From: Planctomyces sp. SH-PL62
GTDB taxonomy: Bacteria; Planctomycetota; Planctomycetia; Planctomycetales; Planctomycetaceae
Direction of reading: 5' to 3'
Length of the DNA stretch: 51,450 nucleotides
Assembly (NCBI GenBank): GCA_945905295.1
Contig: CAMDPX010000021.1
Coordinates: 1-51,450 of the forward strand
Below, piece after piece: positions 17,764 to 25,850 of this stretch (position 1 is its first letter; each line of letters begins with the position of its first letter). The notes under the pieces were generated by a model, which was not told where the DNA came from, did not search any database, and saw only the letters and a program-made list of their open reading frames with translations. The translations under genes were made by a program, and so were the position numbers.

Positions 17764-18459
17764 TTAGACCTGCGACCGCGGCGGCTCTTTCGGGAAGCGA
17801 ACCATCACGAGACCACCATTCGGCCCCGGAATCGCCCCGCGAATGAGCAGCAAATTCTTGTCTTTGTCGATCGAGAACAACTTCAGGTTCCGCACTGTGA
17901 CCCGATCAACACCAAGCCGTCCGGCCATTTTCTGGCCCGGATGAACTCGGCCAGGGTATGTGTTCTGGCCAACCGATCCAAGCGCACGATGGCATTTCTT
18001 TACGCCGTGCGACGCTCGCTGACCGTGAAAGTTGTGACGCTTCATCGCACCAGCAAAACCACGACCCTTGGTCGTCCCAATCACATCTACAAATTTCTTA
18101 CCGTCGAACAACTCCACTGTCAGAATTCCGCCAACTTCATGGCCAGAAGGCTCGACCTGGAATCGAATCTCACGAACGACTCGGCTCGGCTCGCCGCCAA
18201 CTTTCACCCCAGCCGGCTTCTTTGACTTTTGCGAGGACGCCGATCGCTCCAAACCCGCCACCTGACCTCGCTCTGCACGCGACGCCAAGCGACGAGGCTT
18301 TTCTTCAAAACCGATCTGCAGAGCGTGATAGCCGTCCGACAGCAGCGACTTGACTCGCAGCACTCGACACGGCCCCGCCTGGACCAGCGTGACAGGCACG
18401 GCGCGACCATTCGCGTCCGCGACCTGCGTCATTCCGACTTTACGACCCAGCAAAAACAT
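17764..18459 (-). CDS. rplC: Large-subunit ribosomal protein uL3
   Basis: Early 50S assembly protein reaching the peptidyl-transferase centre. 231 residues: MFLLGRKVGMTQVADANGRA start, central DVIGTTKGRGFAGAMKRHNF, and GRLGVDRVTVRNLKLFSID. The open frame runs 17 codons further upstream, but the family start MFLLGRKVGMT fixes 18459. Confidence 0.97.
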   Translation of the reverse strand: MFLLGRKVGMTQVADANGRAVPVTLVQAGPCRVLRVKSLLSDGYHALQIGFEEKPRRLASRAERGQVAGLERSASSQKSKKPAGVKVGGEPSRVVREIRFQVEPSGHEVGGILTVELFDGKKFVDVIGTTKGRGFAGAMKRHNFHGQRASHGVKKCHRALGSVGQNTYPGRVHPGQKMAGRLGVDRVTVRNLKLFSIDKDKNLLLIRGAIPGPNGGLVMVRFPKEPPRSQV

Positions 18460-18535
18460 TTTCCCCTCGCAGTCAGCACTAAAGGCTGCGATCCGACGAG
18501 GCACAAGCACTCAGCCGGAGAAAGGCGCACCAAAA

Positions 18536-18859
18536 TTAACCATGCAGCGAAGAGGCTTTGATCTTGATATCTACGCCAGCCGGCAGCGACAGACGATTCA
18601 GAGCGTCAATCGTCTTGCCCGTTGGTTGCACAATATCGATCAGCCGCTTGTGCGTTCTGATTTCGAATTGCTCACGAGACTTCTTGTCGATATGCGGACT
18701 ACGAAGCACCGTGTAGCGTTCAATACGTGTCGGAAGTGGAATTGGACCGCGAACATCGGCTCCGGTGCGTTTGGCGGTATCGACGATTTCCGTCGCCGAC
18801 ACATCCAAGACGGAGTGATCGTAGGCTTCCATGCGGATGCGAATACGCTCTTGACTCAT
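18536..18859 (-). CDS. rpsJ: Small-subunit ribosomal protein uS10
   Basis: 30S head protein, also the NusE antitermination factor. 107 residues: [60 protein letters not shown]. First gene of the cluster, with the predicted promoter about 100 bases upstream; tuf and fusA, often placed just before it, are absent and folC is divergent. Confidence 0.98.
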   Translation of the reverse strand: MSQERIRIRMEAYDHSVLDVSATEIVDTAKRTGADVRGPIPLPTRIERYTVLRSPHIDKKSREQFEIRTHKRLIDIVQPTGKTIDALNRLSLPAGVDIKIKASSLHG

Positions 18860-18961
18860 ACCTTTGGCCGTTCCTGATGCGTCCTAAACTCCAACCCTGA
18901 CACAAGTTTTTCCAATTCGACTCCGCGTTCGTAAACGGGGGACGAGGTAGGAAGGGGGCGA

Positions 18962-18990
18962 AAGATACTGGTGGCTATTTTCTTTGTCAA
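18962..18990 (-). promoter_or_regulatory. Predicted sigma70-type promoter of the S10-spc-alpha cluster
   Basis: On the minus strand, TTGACA (18990-18985) and TATCTT (18967-18962) are separated by exactly 17 bases, a near-consensus pair. Transcription would start around 18955, giving a leader of roughly 95 bases before rpsJ. The leader was not searched for an L4-type attenuator fold. The call rests on sequence match and position only. Confidence 0.7.
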
Positions 18991-19135
18991 ACGACCTGAC
19001 GCCCTGAAGCCACAATATCTTGGGATCAGAAACGCCCGTAGCCCCGCATCCAGGAATCGCCCACATGAGACCTCGCCTTGGCGGGTCGTTACAACACTTC
19101 AACCAAGTTTTCGCGGAACCCTTTCCAATCGAACT

Positions 19136-20551
19136 ATGATCGAACCAGCGCAAACCTACGAACAGGCGATCGGCTTTCTGTTCGACCGCACGAACTTTGA
19201 GCGGACCCCAGCGTTCAGCAAGCAAGACTTCAAGCTGGACCGAATGCGGCGACTGCTAGAATTGCTCGACAATCCACAGAGCCGGCTGCCCTGCGTCCAC
19301 ATCGCTGGGACTAAGGGGAAAGGTTCCACCGCCATCATGCTGGCGGAGATGCTCTCGGCGGCCGGACATCGAGTCGGCCTCTACACATCCCCGCACATCG
19401 AAGCCTTTGAAGAGCGGATGCAGGTTGCCGGCCAGCGACCAACGCCGGACGAAATCGTGGACCTTGTCCGCCGCGTGCAGGTCGCGGTCCGGCAATGCGA
19501 GTCTGATCCCCAGCCGTTCAACCCCACTTTTTTCGAGGTCACGACGGCTCTCGCGTGGTTGTTCTTCGAGTCTCAGCAAGCAGAGATCGTCGTCTTGGAG
19601 GTTGGCCTGGGCGGGCGACTCGACTCCACAAATGTTTGCTCGCCGCTCGCCTGCGTGCTGACGACGATCAGCCGAGATCACACGCAGTTGCTAGGCAGCA
19701 CGCTGTCTCAGATCGCCGCCGAGAAGGCCGGGATTGTGAAACCGCAAGTTCCGGTCATCAGCGGGGTCATCGGCAATGAAGCTCAAGCCGTGATAGAAGA
19801 AACTTGTCGCCAGCAGCAGTCAGAAATCTGGCAACTCGGCCGTGAGTTCTCGTATGAATACGCCTCCTCGTCGCCGAATTCGGAATGCGGCATCTTTGGC
19901 TCCGTGTCTGTCACGACTCCCCATCAACACTGGCCGGCAATGCCGTTGACTCTGGCGGGTGAGCATCAAGCCCACAATGCGGCGGTCGCTCTGGCGACGA
20001 TTGATCGGCTGCGGCAATTGAATTGGGACGTTTCGTCAGACATCGCTCGGCGAGGACTTGACCAAGTCCGCTGGCCGATGCGAATCGAAGTAGTCGCCCG
20101 CAGGCCGACGGTGATTGTCGATGCGGGGCACAATTGGGAATCGATTTCCGCTCTGGGCCGCACGCTCGACGAGTCATTCTGCACCTCGCCGTCTGGCCAG
20201 ACCAACTCGCGCCGCGTGCTGATCTTCGCGGCGACCAAAGACAAAGACGTGCTCGGCCTCGCGAGGCAACTGCTTCCGCGATTCGACAGCATCGTCCTGA
20301 CGCAGTACCTCCACAATCCACGTTCCGTTCCCGCCGAGTCTTTGCGGCGATTGATTCAATCGGTCAGTGACGTGCCGTGTCATGTCGCACCCACACCGGC
20401 CGAGGCTTGGCGGATCGCCCGGCGAATCGCGACGCCGAACGATCTAATCTGCGTCACCGGCTCGTTCTTCATCGCCGCCGAAATGCGCGAGTTGATTTTC
20501 ACGTTGGGTCTGACACGTCAGAATTCAAAATTGGCCGACGAGCAACGTTGA
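19136..20551 (+). CDS. folC: Folylpolyglutamate synthase / dihydrofolate synthase
   Basis: Mur-ligase-family enzyme that adds glutamate to dihydropteroate and folates with ATP. 471 residues: P-loop HIAGTKGKGSTAIMLAEML (about 60-78), YTSPHIEAFEERMQ, VVLEVGLGGRLDSTN with metal-binding residues, TTISRDHTQLLGST, and the C-terminal ligase domain with VDAGHNWESISALG and ATKDKDVLG. The frame is open for 55 codons upstream, but the ATG at 19136 starts where family similarity does; the upstream part overlaps the rpsJ promoter. Divergent from the ribosomal cluster. Confidence 0.92.
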   Translation: MIEPAQTYEQAIGFLFDRTNFERTPAFSKQDFKLDRMRRLLELLDNPQSRLPCVHIAGTKGKGSTAIMLAEMLSAAGHRVGLYTSPHIEAFEERMQVAGQRPTPDEIVDLVRRVQVAVRQCESDPQPFNPTFFEVTTALAWLFFESQQAEIVVLEVGLGGRLDSTNVCSPLACVLTTISRDHTQLLGSTLSQIAAEKAGIVKPQVPVISGVIGNEAQAVIEETCRQQQSEIWQLGREFSYEYASSSPNSECGIFGSVSVTTPHQHWPAMPLTLAGEHQAHNAAVALATIDRLRQLNWDVSSDIARRGLDQVRWPMRIEVVARRPTVIVDAGHNWESISALGRTLDESFCTSPSGQTNSRRVLIFAATKDKDVLGLARQLLPRFDSIVLTQYLHNPRSVPAESLRRLIQSVSDVPCHVAPTPAEAWRIARRIATPNDLICVTGSFFIAAEMRELIFTLGLTRQNSKLADEQR

Positions 20552-20657
20552 AATCCTCTCGGCTCGCCAGTCGGCCAATTGTGAATTGTGACGTGCCTGA
20601 CCCAGATGTGGCGTGACTTGGGCCGTTCTGGGTCGCCGAGCGTTTCGCCGACGGAGT

Positions 20658-21029
20658 TCAATTCAGCGTGAGGACATCCACGTTGCCGTCTTGAGTGGGT
20701 GGTTCGCCCCAAAAGAACCAGTGGCTGAACGACTCCAGCAGATTGATCGCGCGTTGCCAGTAAGCACCGTCTGGGCGATCGAAGTCCTCTTGTTGGGTCC
20801 AGGCGCGGATGAACGCGGGAACGTAGAAGTAACCGTGAGCCATCCAGCGGTCGAGTTGTTCTTCTTCCGCGCAGCGAACGCAGCCGTCGCGCATGGCTTC
20901 GATCAACTCGCGGAAGGCGTCTGGATCCCAACGGAATTCCCCTTGGGCGATCGCGAGGAAGCTGCCGTCATCCGCGTCAAACTCGCGTCGCAAAACTTCC
21001 CGCCAATCATTCAATGAGTAAGCCATCAT
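20658..21029 (-). CDS. Hypothetical small acidic, Trp-rich protein
   Basis: 123 residues, not recognised. It is acidic and rich in aromatic residues, with a conserved-looking pair GCVRCAEEEQLDRWMAHG and LLESFSHWFFWGEPP, no signal peptide and no membrane segment, so probably cytosolic. It starts 13 bases downstream of the aminotransferase stop on the same strand and probably shares its mRNA. Two tandem ATG codons (21029 and 21026) are possible starts. No function is proposed. Confidence 0.65.
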   Translation of the reverse strand: MMAYSLNDWREVLRREFDADDGSFLAIAQGEFRWDPDAFRELIEAMRDGCVRCAEEEQLDRWMAHGYFYVPAFIRAWTQQEDFDRPDGAYWQRAINLLESFSHWFFWGEPPTQDGNVDVLTLN

Positions 21030-21041
21030 CGCTTTCGCTAC

Positions 21042-22154
21042 TTAGGGCCGTTTCGCGAGCCGTTTGAGAACTTCGGCACCGCGTTCTAGCGTTCGGTTGT
21101 CGGTGGCATAGGAGATCCGAAAATGCGTGTCCTGTGAACTGAACACATTGCCGGGAATCATGAGCAAGTCGTGTCGGATCGCTTCGGTCACGAATTCCGT
21201 GCCCGTTCCGTAGGGAGCTTTCAGAAACAAATAAAACGCTCCGCCGGCCGGAGCGATTTCATAGAGCGGACTCAACTCCCCGATCAAATAGTTGCGCTTT
21301 TGGCGGTAGTCAGCCACCGAGAGCGAAATGTCCACATCGAGTGCGGACAATCCCGCCCATTGGAATGGATGCGGCGCGCACACAAACGAGAACTGTTGCA
21401 GCTTAATCATCTGCTGCAGGATCTTTTCCGGGCCGTGCATCCAGCCGAGCCGCCAGCCGGTCATCGAATGCGATTTGCTGAATCCGTCGATCACGATCGT
21501 CTGGGGATTGAATGTCGCCGGGCTGACGAACGGGCCGTCGTAACAGAAGGCGCGATAGATTTCGTCGCTGATGAGCGCGATGTCGTGCTCGGCCGCCAGT
21601 TCGGCGAGGGCGCGTAATTCGGATTCGCTGGCAACGTAGCCGGTTGGGTTGCACGGGCTGTTGCAGAGGATGACTTTCGTGCGTGGCGTGATCGCCGCTC
21701 GGACTTTGGCCACATCCAGTCGAAAGTCGGGATAAGTGCTGATCGGTACGATCTTGCCGCCGGCCACCGTCGTCAGGTGCTTGTACATGACGAAGTACGG
21801 ATCGAAGGTGATGACCTCGTCCCCCGGATTGACGAGCGTCAGCAAAGCGAGCATCAAGGCACCGCTGGTGCCGCTGGTCACGAACACCTTGCGATCCGAA
21901 TGTTTGAACTCAGCATCGATCTGAGCTTGCAGCTTTTGAATCAGCGGCGCGATGCCTTGCGTCTGGCTGTAGGCGTTTTTGCCTGAGTTCACCGCCGCGA
22001 AGAGCGCCTCTTTGATCGGTGTCGGCGTGTCGAAGTGCGGCTGCCCGATGCTGAGGTTGATCGGGTCTTTCATGCTCGCCGCGAGGTCAAACACTTTCCG
22101 AATTCCCGACGCATCGATCAGGTGCATTCGGTCGGCGATCCAGCGTTCGGACAT
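21042..22154 (-). CDS. Class I/II PLP-dependent aminotransferase
   Basis: 370-residue fold-type I aminotransferase of the aspartate-aminotransferase group. Visible are NLSIGQPHFDTPTPIKEAL, NAYSQTQGIAPL, NSPCNPTGYV with the substrate-side Asn, ISDEIYRAFCYDG with the PLP-binding Asp and Tyr, and the Schiff-base Lys in DGFSKSHSMTGWRLGW; the C-terminal Arg is in HFRISYATDN. The substrate cannot be told. The frame stays open for 70 codons upstream, but that part is palindrome 22284-22362; AGGAG before the ATG at 22154 sets the start. Confidence 0.92.
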   Translation of the reverse strand: MSERWIADRMHLIDASGIRKVFDLAASMKDPINLSIGQPHFDTPTPIKEALFAAVNSGKNAYSQTQGIAPLIQKLQAQIDAEFKHSDRKVFVTSGTSGALMLALLTLVNPGDEVITFDPYFVMYKHLTTVAGGKIVPISTYPDFRLDVAKVRAAITPRTKVILCNSPCNPTGYVASESELRALAELAAEHDIALISDEIYRAFCYDGPFVSPATFNPQTIVIDGFSKSHSMTGWRLGWMHGPEKILQQMIKLQQFSFVCAPHPFQWAGLSALDVDISLSVADYRQKRNYLIGELSPLYEIAPAGGAFYLFLKAPYGTGTEFVTEAIRHDLLMIPGNVFSSQDTHFRISYATDNRTLERGAEVLKRLAKRP

Positions 22155-22283
22155 TCGGAAAACTCCTGGCAAAGAGGCAAAACGAAACCTCTGCCATCGT
22201 AAGGGGAAGGAGTCGTTTTGCCCACGGAACTCCCGTCTTGTTGTGCTTTCGGGGATGTGGGATAACGCCGCGCCCACCAATTC

Positions 22284-22362
22284 GGCGAGCGGGGCGGCGT
22301 CAGCCCCCCGGTGAGGCGTGCGTTTCGCAAAAAACCGGGGGGCTGATGCCGCCCCGTTCGCC
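22284..22362. repeat. Paired palindromic element, GAGC family A
   Basis: Two facing 29-base arms (22284-22312 and 22334-22362) with two mismatches. Each arm reads GGC, head GAGC, then a GC hairpin GGGGCGGC with loop GTCA and closing GCCCCCC. It lies in the divergent gap between the aminotransferase and the degenerate kinase, and its right arm ends 24 bases before the kinase GTG. Confidence 0.9.
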
Positions 22363-22385
22363 AAGATTCGTTCAAGGATGTCCGA

Positions 22386-24692
22386 GTGCTTGAGCCGCCC
22401 TCCACTTCGTTGCTGAAAACGCTATCGTCGTTGCGGCTTTGCTCGCCGCGCGATCTGAGGCGTTGTCGCGGCTATGTCCGGCGGCTGACTCATGACCTGC
22501 CCGCGTTCGATTCCATTTGGATCGACGCGCTGGTGCAGTCGCAGCGACTGACCGCCTTTCAAGGACAGTGTTTGGAAGCGTCGCAAGGCGAGCGTCTGCA
22601 AGTCGGTCCCTGTCTGTTGCTGGAGCGATTGGGAGGCACCGCGACCGCCGTGACGTTTCTGGCTCGGCGGCGCGATGCTGAAGAGGTCTGTGTGTTGAAG
22701 CTGACGGCCGCTGCTCCCGAACAGCTTCGGCCGCAGAGCGAGCGATTAGCGAAGTTGGTCTCGGTCGCGGCCGGTGTGAATCATCCGGCCATCGTGTTGC
22801 CGCAGGCGACTCAAATTGTCGAGTGGCCCGCCCCAGGCGATTGGCAACAGGTCACGATCAGTCCGCATGTGCGTGGACCGCATCTTGCCGAGTTGATCGT
22901 TCGACGCGGTCGCTTTCCGATTTCGACCGTTGTGGAGATTGGCCGGCAGTTGCTCGATGGTCTCGCGGCGTTGGAAGCGCGCGGCCTCGTTCACGGCGAC
23001 GTCTCTTTGACGAACGTCCGCATCACTCCGTACGGGCAGGCCGTGCTGGTGGATGGTGGATTGGTCTCGGAACTGCGGCCGCAGTTCACGTTTCACACGA
23101 TCCGCGCGGCGGATCGCTGCGACGGGTTGGCTCCGGAGCGCATCTCCGCGGGACTGCCTCCTTCTAGCGTGAGCGACTTGTACGCATTGGGTTGCTTGCT
23201 GTGGCATCTGCTTGCAGGACGACCTCCGTTCGCGGCGGGAGACGCGCTCGCCAAGGTGGCGGCTCATCAAACGCAACCGATCAACGACGTGCGCGAATGG
23301 GTGCCTGACGCGCCGGACTGGCTGGCGGAAACTCTGCTGCGCTGGACGGCGATCAATCCCGCCGCTCGACCGCGCACCCTGCGCGAGGCCGCCTCGGATT
23401 TTGGCAGGCCGACTCGCTCGGGGCGGCGGCGTCTCGCCGTGTTTCGAGGGGAATTTGATCGTTCGACTCCGCGTCGTCAGACGGTGGAATCCGGGTCGCG
23501 CTGGCCGTTGGCGGTCGCCGTGATCTTTGTGCTGACGGGAGCCGCACTGTCGATGGTCGATCAAGGCGCACGCACTTTCGTGCTGTCGCTCGCGCAGCCG
23601 CGTGCGAACGTCACGACTGACATCACGGCTCGCGAAGTTCATCGCGAATTACAGTTCGTTGAACCTCAGCCGCTGCCGGCCCCCGATGCGGCTGGTCGCA
23701 TCGTGCTCGCGCCGGGTGGTCGCTATCTCGCGGAAGAAATCGCCGGAAGTGACACGTTGCAAATCGTCGGCGATGCGACCGATCCGGCCGAGATCGTCAT
23801 CACGCAGCAAGCGTTGTCGCTGTGGGCCGAGCGAATCCAGTTGAGTCACGTGCGTCTCGTGCGACAGTCTTCCGCCGTGGATCGCCCGCCGCCATTGCTG
23901 ATCGCGGATTGCCAACAGTTGGAGATTATTCACAGCCGCTTTGAACAAGGTGACGTCGAGGTCTCCGGCACGCATCGCTTAGGAGCCGCGATTGCTTGGC
24001 GACCCAATGAAACCAGCCAACCGCGCGAGACTCGCGTCGTGCTGCGCGACGTCGTACTGACCGGAGCCGGACCCGCGGTCTATCTGCAAGTCCCTCCCCA
24101 AAAGCTCGCGGCTGAGAATGTGCTAAAAGTCGGTGGCGGCGATTTCCTCCAAGTCTCCGATGCTGGTCGTTCCGAATGGTTCTGCGACCTGCGCCGCGTC
24201 ACTCTGAGAGAGACCGGTCCACTGCTTCGCTGCTGGCCAGTTTCCGAGAACGCACCGCTCAGCCGGCTAACGCTGACGGCGACGGGGTGTGTCGTGGATC
24301 TTGCTCGTGTTGCGAAAGGATCTTCAGCGGAAGCCGCTCGCCCGGCGCTGATTGCCTGGATGACCGGGCGACTTCCGCCGAATTGGCTCTCCGCGATCGA
24401 CTGGCAGTTGACGGGAATACTCGTCCCGCCGGACATCGACGTGATTGTTCGAGTCGATCCGGCCAACGGTCGGCGGACGCCTGTGGACGAGTCTCGACTC
24501 GACATTGATGGCCTCGTCGCAGGTTCGTTTGAGTTCAACGCCCCGGCGTCGCCACGTCCCCACGATTCGCTGCTGCGATCGTGCGACGCGCCGTTGCCGA
24601 CCGCAACGCAGATGGGGATCGACGCCAACGTGTTGCCCGGCGCTAGTAGTGACCCCATTCATGGGGTCGAACGCGCGATCCCAACCCGATGA
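22386..24692 (+). CDS. Membrane-anchored degenerate Ser/Thr kinase-like protein
   Basis: 768 residues from a GTG start with an AAGGA site. Residues about 75-345 have a kinase fold: VCVLKLTAA (VAIK-type Lys), LVHGDVSLTN in place of HRDLKPxN, VLVDGGLV in place of DFG, GLAPERIS (APE), then DLYALGCLLWHLLAGRPPF. The catalytic Asp is kept, but the adjacent Lys is replaced (S), so activity is uncertain. One membrane helix (about 377-396, LAVAVIFVLTGAALSMV) is followed by about 370 residues with a repetitive beta pattern (ADPAEIVI-like strands) that may be a beta-helix outside the cytoplasm. The last 16 residues and the stop come from repeat 24646-24705. Probably a sensor or pseudokinase. Confidence 0.78.
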   Translation: MLEPPSTSLLKTLSSLRLCSPRDLRRCRGYVRRLTHDLPAFDSIWIDALVQSQRLTAFQGQCLEASQGERLQVGPCLLLERLGGTATAVTFLARRRDAEEVCVLKLTAAAPEQLRPQSERLAKLVSVAAGVNHPAIVLPQATQIVEWPAPGDWQQVTISPHVRGPHLAELIVRRGRFPISTVVEIGRQLLDGLAALEARGLVHGDVSLTNVRITPYGQAVLVDGGLVSELRPQFTFHTIRAADRCDGLAPERISAGLPPSSVSDLYALGCLLWHLLAGRPPFAAGDALAKVAAHQTQPINDVREWVPDAPDWLAETLLRWTAINPAARPRTLREAASDFGRPTRSGRRRLAVFRGEFDRSTPRRQTVESGSRWPLAVAVIFVLTGAALSMVDQGARTFVLSLAQPRANVTTDITAREVHRELQFVEPQPLPAPDAAGRIVLAPGGRYLAEEIAGSDTLQIVGDATDPAEIVITQQALSLWAERIQLSHVRLVRQSSAVDRPPPLLIADCQQLEIIHSRFEQGDVEVSGTHRLGAAIAWRPNETSQPRETRVVLRDVVLTGAGPAVYLQVPPQKLAAENVLKVGGGDFLQVSDAGRSEWFCDLRRVTLRETGPLLRCWPVSENAPLSRLTLTATGCVVDLARVAKGSSAEAARPALIAWMTGRLPPNWLSAIDWQLTGILVPPDIDVIVRVDPANGRRTPVDESRLDIDGLVAGSFEFNAPASPRPHDSLLRSCDAPLPTATQMGIDANVLPGASSDPIHGVERAIPTR

Positions 24693-24705
24693 ATCGGGTC
24701 ACGAC
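24646..24705. repeat. Paired REP-like palindrome, GTAG family with ATTCAT centre
   Basis: A GTAG head and T are followed by the perfect 8-bp hairpin GACCCCAT / TC / ATGGGGTC; a facing unit (684-705) has the hairpin ACCCGAT / TC / ATCGGGT and a GTCG head. It overlaps the end of the kinase-like gene and supplies its last codons and TGA stop. Confidence 0.8.
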
Positions 24706-24809
24706 CAGCGGCTTGACAATGTGCGCACGCGACGACTGAAATGCCGCCGTCATCTCCCTGCTCGGCCGCTGCCGAGACACTTCTCTTCGCGACCGGAGCG
24801 ATCTCGCGC

Positions 24810-25757
24810 ATGTACGACCATCTGACGCTGATCAGCGGGCGAGCACACAGCCAACTCGCACAAGAGATCGCCGATTATCTTGGCCTCACGTTAGGGCCGT
24901 GCTCGATCTCGAACTTTCCGGACGGCGAGATCTTCGTGCAACTGGAGCACAACATCCGCGGCCGAGACGTCTTCTTGATCGAGCCGACCGGCCCACCAGC
25001 CAACGACAACTTGATGGAGTTGCTGATCCTGATCGACGCTTGCCTGCGAGCCAGCGCCGAACGGATCACCGCCGTCATTCCGTATTTCGGCTACGCTCGG
25101 CAGGATCGCAAAGATGCCGGCCGAGTCCCGATCACCTCCAAGCTGGTCGCCAACCTGCTGACCAAGGCCGGAGCCGACCGTGTGCTCTGTGTCGATCTGC
25201 ACGCCGCGCAGATTCAGGGATTCTTCGATTGTCCCGTCGATCACCTGTATGCCGCCAAGACGCTCGATGCGTACTTTCAGTCGCTGAAGATTCCGCAGGA
25301 CAAGCTGGTCATCATCAGCCCGGACGAAGGGAGCATCAAACGCTCGTTGCAGCACCAGGAGAACATCGGCGGCTCGTTGGCGATCGTCGATAAGCGCCGC
25401 TACAGCGCGACCGAGACGAAGCAAGCCAACCTGATCGGCGGCCCGATCGACGGCAAAGTCGCATTGATCTTCGACGACATGATCACCACCGCCGGCTCGA
25501 TTGTCGGCGCGGCCAACGTCGTGAAGGCGCACGGTGCCGCGGAGATTTACATCGGAGCGACTCATGCCGTGTTGTGCGGCCCCGCCGTCAGTCGTTTGCG
25601 GGAGGCTCCGGTCAAAGAGATCGTCGTCACTAACACCTTGCCGATCTCCGACGAAAAACGGCTGCCCAACCTTCGACAAGTCTCCGTGGCCCCGCTCCTC
25701 GGCGAAGCCATCCGCCGCATCCATCGCAACGAATCGGTCAGCGGGTTGTTTGATTAG
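24810..25757 (+). CDS. prs: Ribose-phosphate pyrophosphokinase
   Basis: Makes PRPP from ribose 5-phosphate and ATP for nucleotide, His and Trp synthesis. 315 residues, the normal length. Motifs: FPDGEIFVQLEHNIRGRDVF, PYFGYARQDRKDAGRVPITS, the signature DLHAAQIQGFFDCPVDHL, and the PRPP loop LIFDDMITTAGSIVGAAN. The frame extends 23 codons upstream, but MYDHLTLISGRAHSQ at 24810 matches where family proteins start. Convergent with the DUF1553 gene, with palindrome 25774-25833 between. Confidence 0.95.
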   Translation: MYDHLTLISGRAHSQLAQEIADYLGLTLGPCSISNFPDGEIFVQLEHNIRGRDVFLIEPTGPPANDNLMELLILIDACLRASAERITAVIPYFGYARQDRKDAGRVPITSKLVANLLTKAGADRVLCVDLHAAQIQGFFDCPVDHLYAAKTLDAYFQSLKIPQDKLVIISPDEGSIKRSLQHQENIGGSLAIVDKRRYSATETKQANLIGGPIDGKVALIFDDMITTAGSIVGAANVVKAHGAAEIYIGATHAVLCGPAVSRLREAPVKEIVVTNTLPISDEKRLPNLRQVSVAPLLGEAIRRIHRNESVSGLFD

Positions 25758-25773
25758 GAACGGAGTCGCATAT

Positions 25774-25833
25774 GAGCCGCAGGGCGCTAGCCCCGGTTCG
25801 GATCAACAAACCGGGGCTAGCGCCCTGCGGCTG
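25774..25833. repeat. Paired palindromic element, GAGC family C, between convergent genes
   Basis: Perfect 24-base facing arms (25775-25798 and 25809-25832). Each holds the short hairpin GGGC / GCTA / GCCC after a GAGC (left) or CAGC (right) head. Located between prs and the convergent DUF1549/DUF1553 gene, so it could act as a two-way terminator, though no T-tract is evident. Confidence 0.9.
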
Positions 25834-25850
25834 ATCGGGAAGATTCGTTT

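Noticed and set aside
18971-19135. Upstream extension of folC
   Set aside because: It crosses the predicted S10-cluster promoter and has no similarity to folylpolyglutamate synthases; the family start is at 19136.
22155-22364. Upstream extension of the aminotransferase frame
   Set aside because: It is mostly palindrome-derived sequence; a good ribosome binding site precedes the internal ATG at 22154.
22746-23642. Minus-strand open frame of 298 codons inside the kinase-like gene
   Set aside because: Antisense shadow with Arg/Gln/His-rich composition; the sense strand has kinase motifs and a membrane helix.
25774-25833. Simple bidirectional terminator
   Set aside because: The place fits, but the sequence shares the GAGC head and GCTA loop with elements inside coding genes and has no clear T-tracts, so it is listed as a repeat; a terminator role is only possible.
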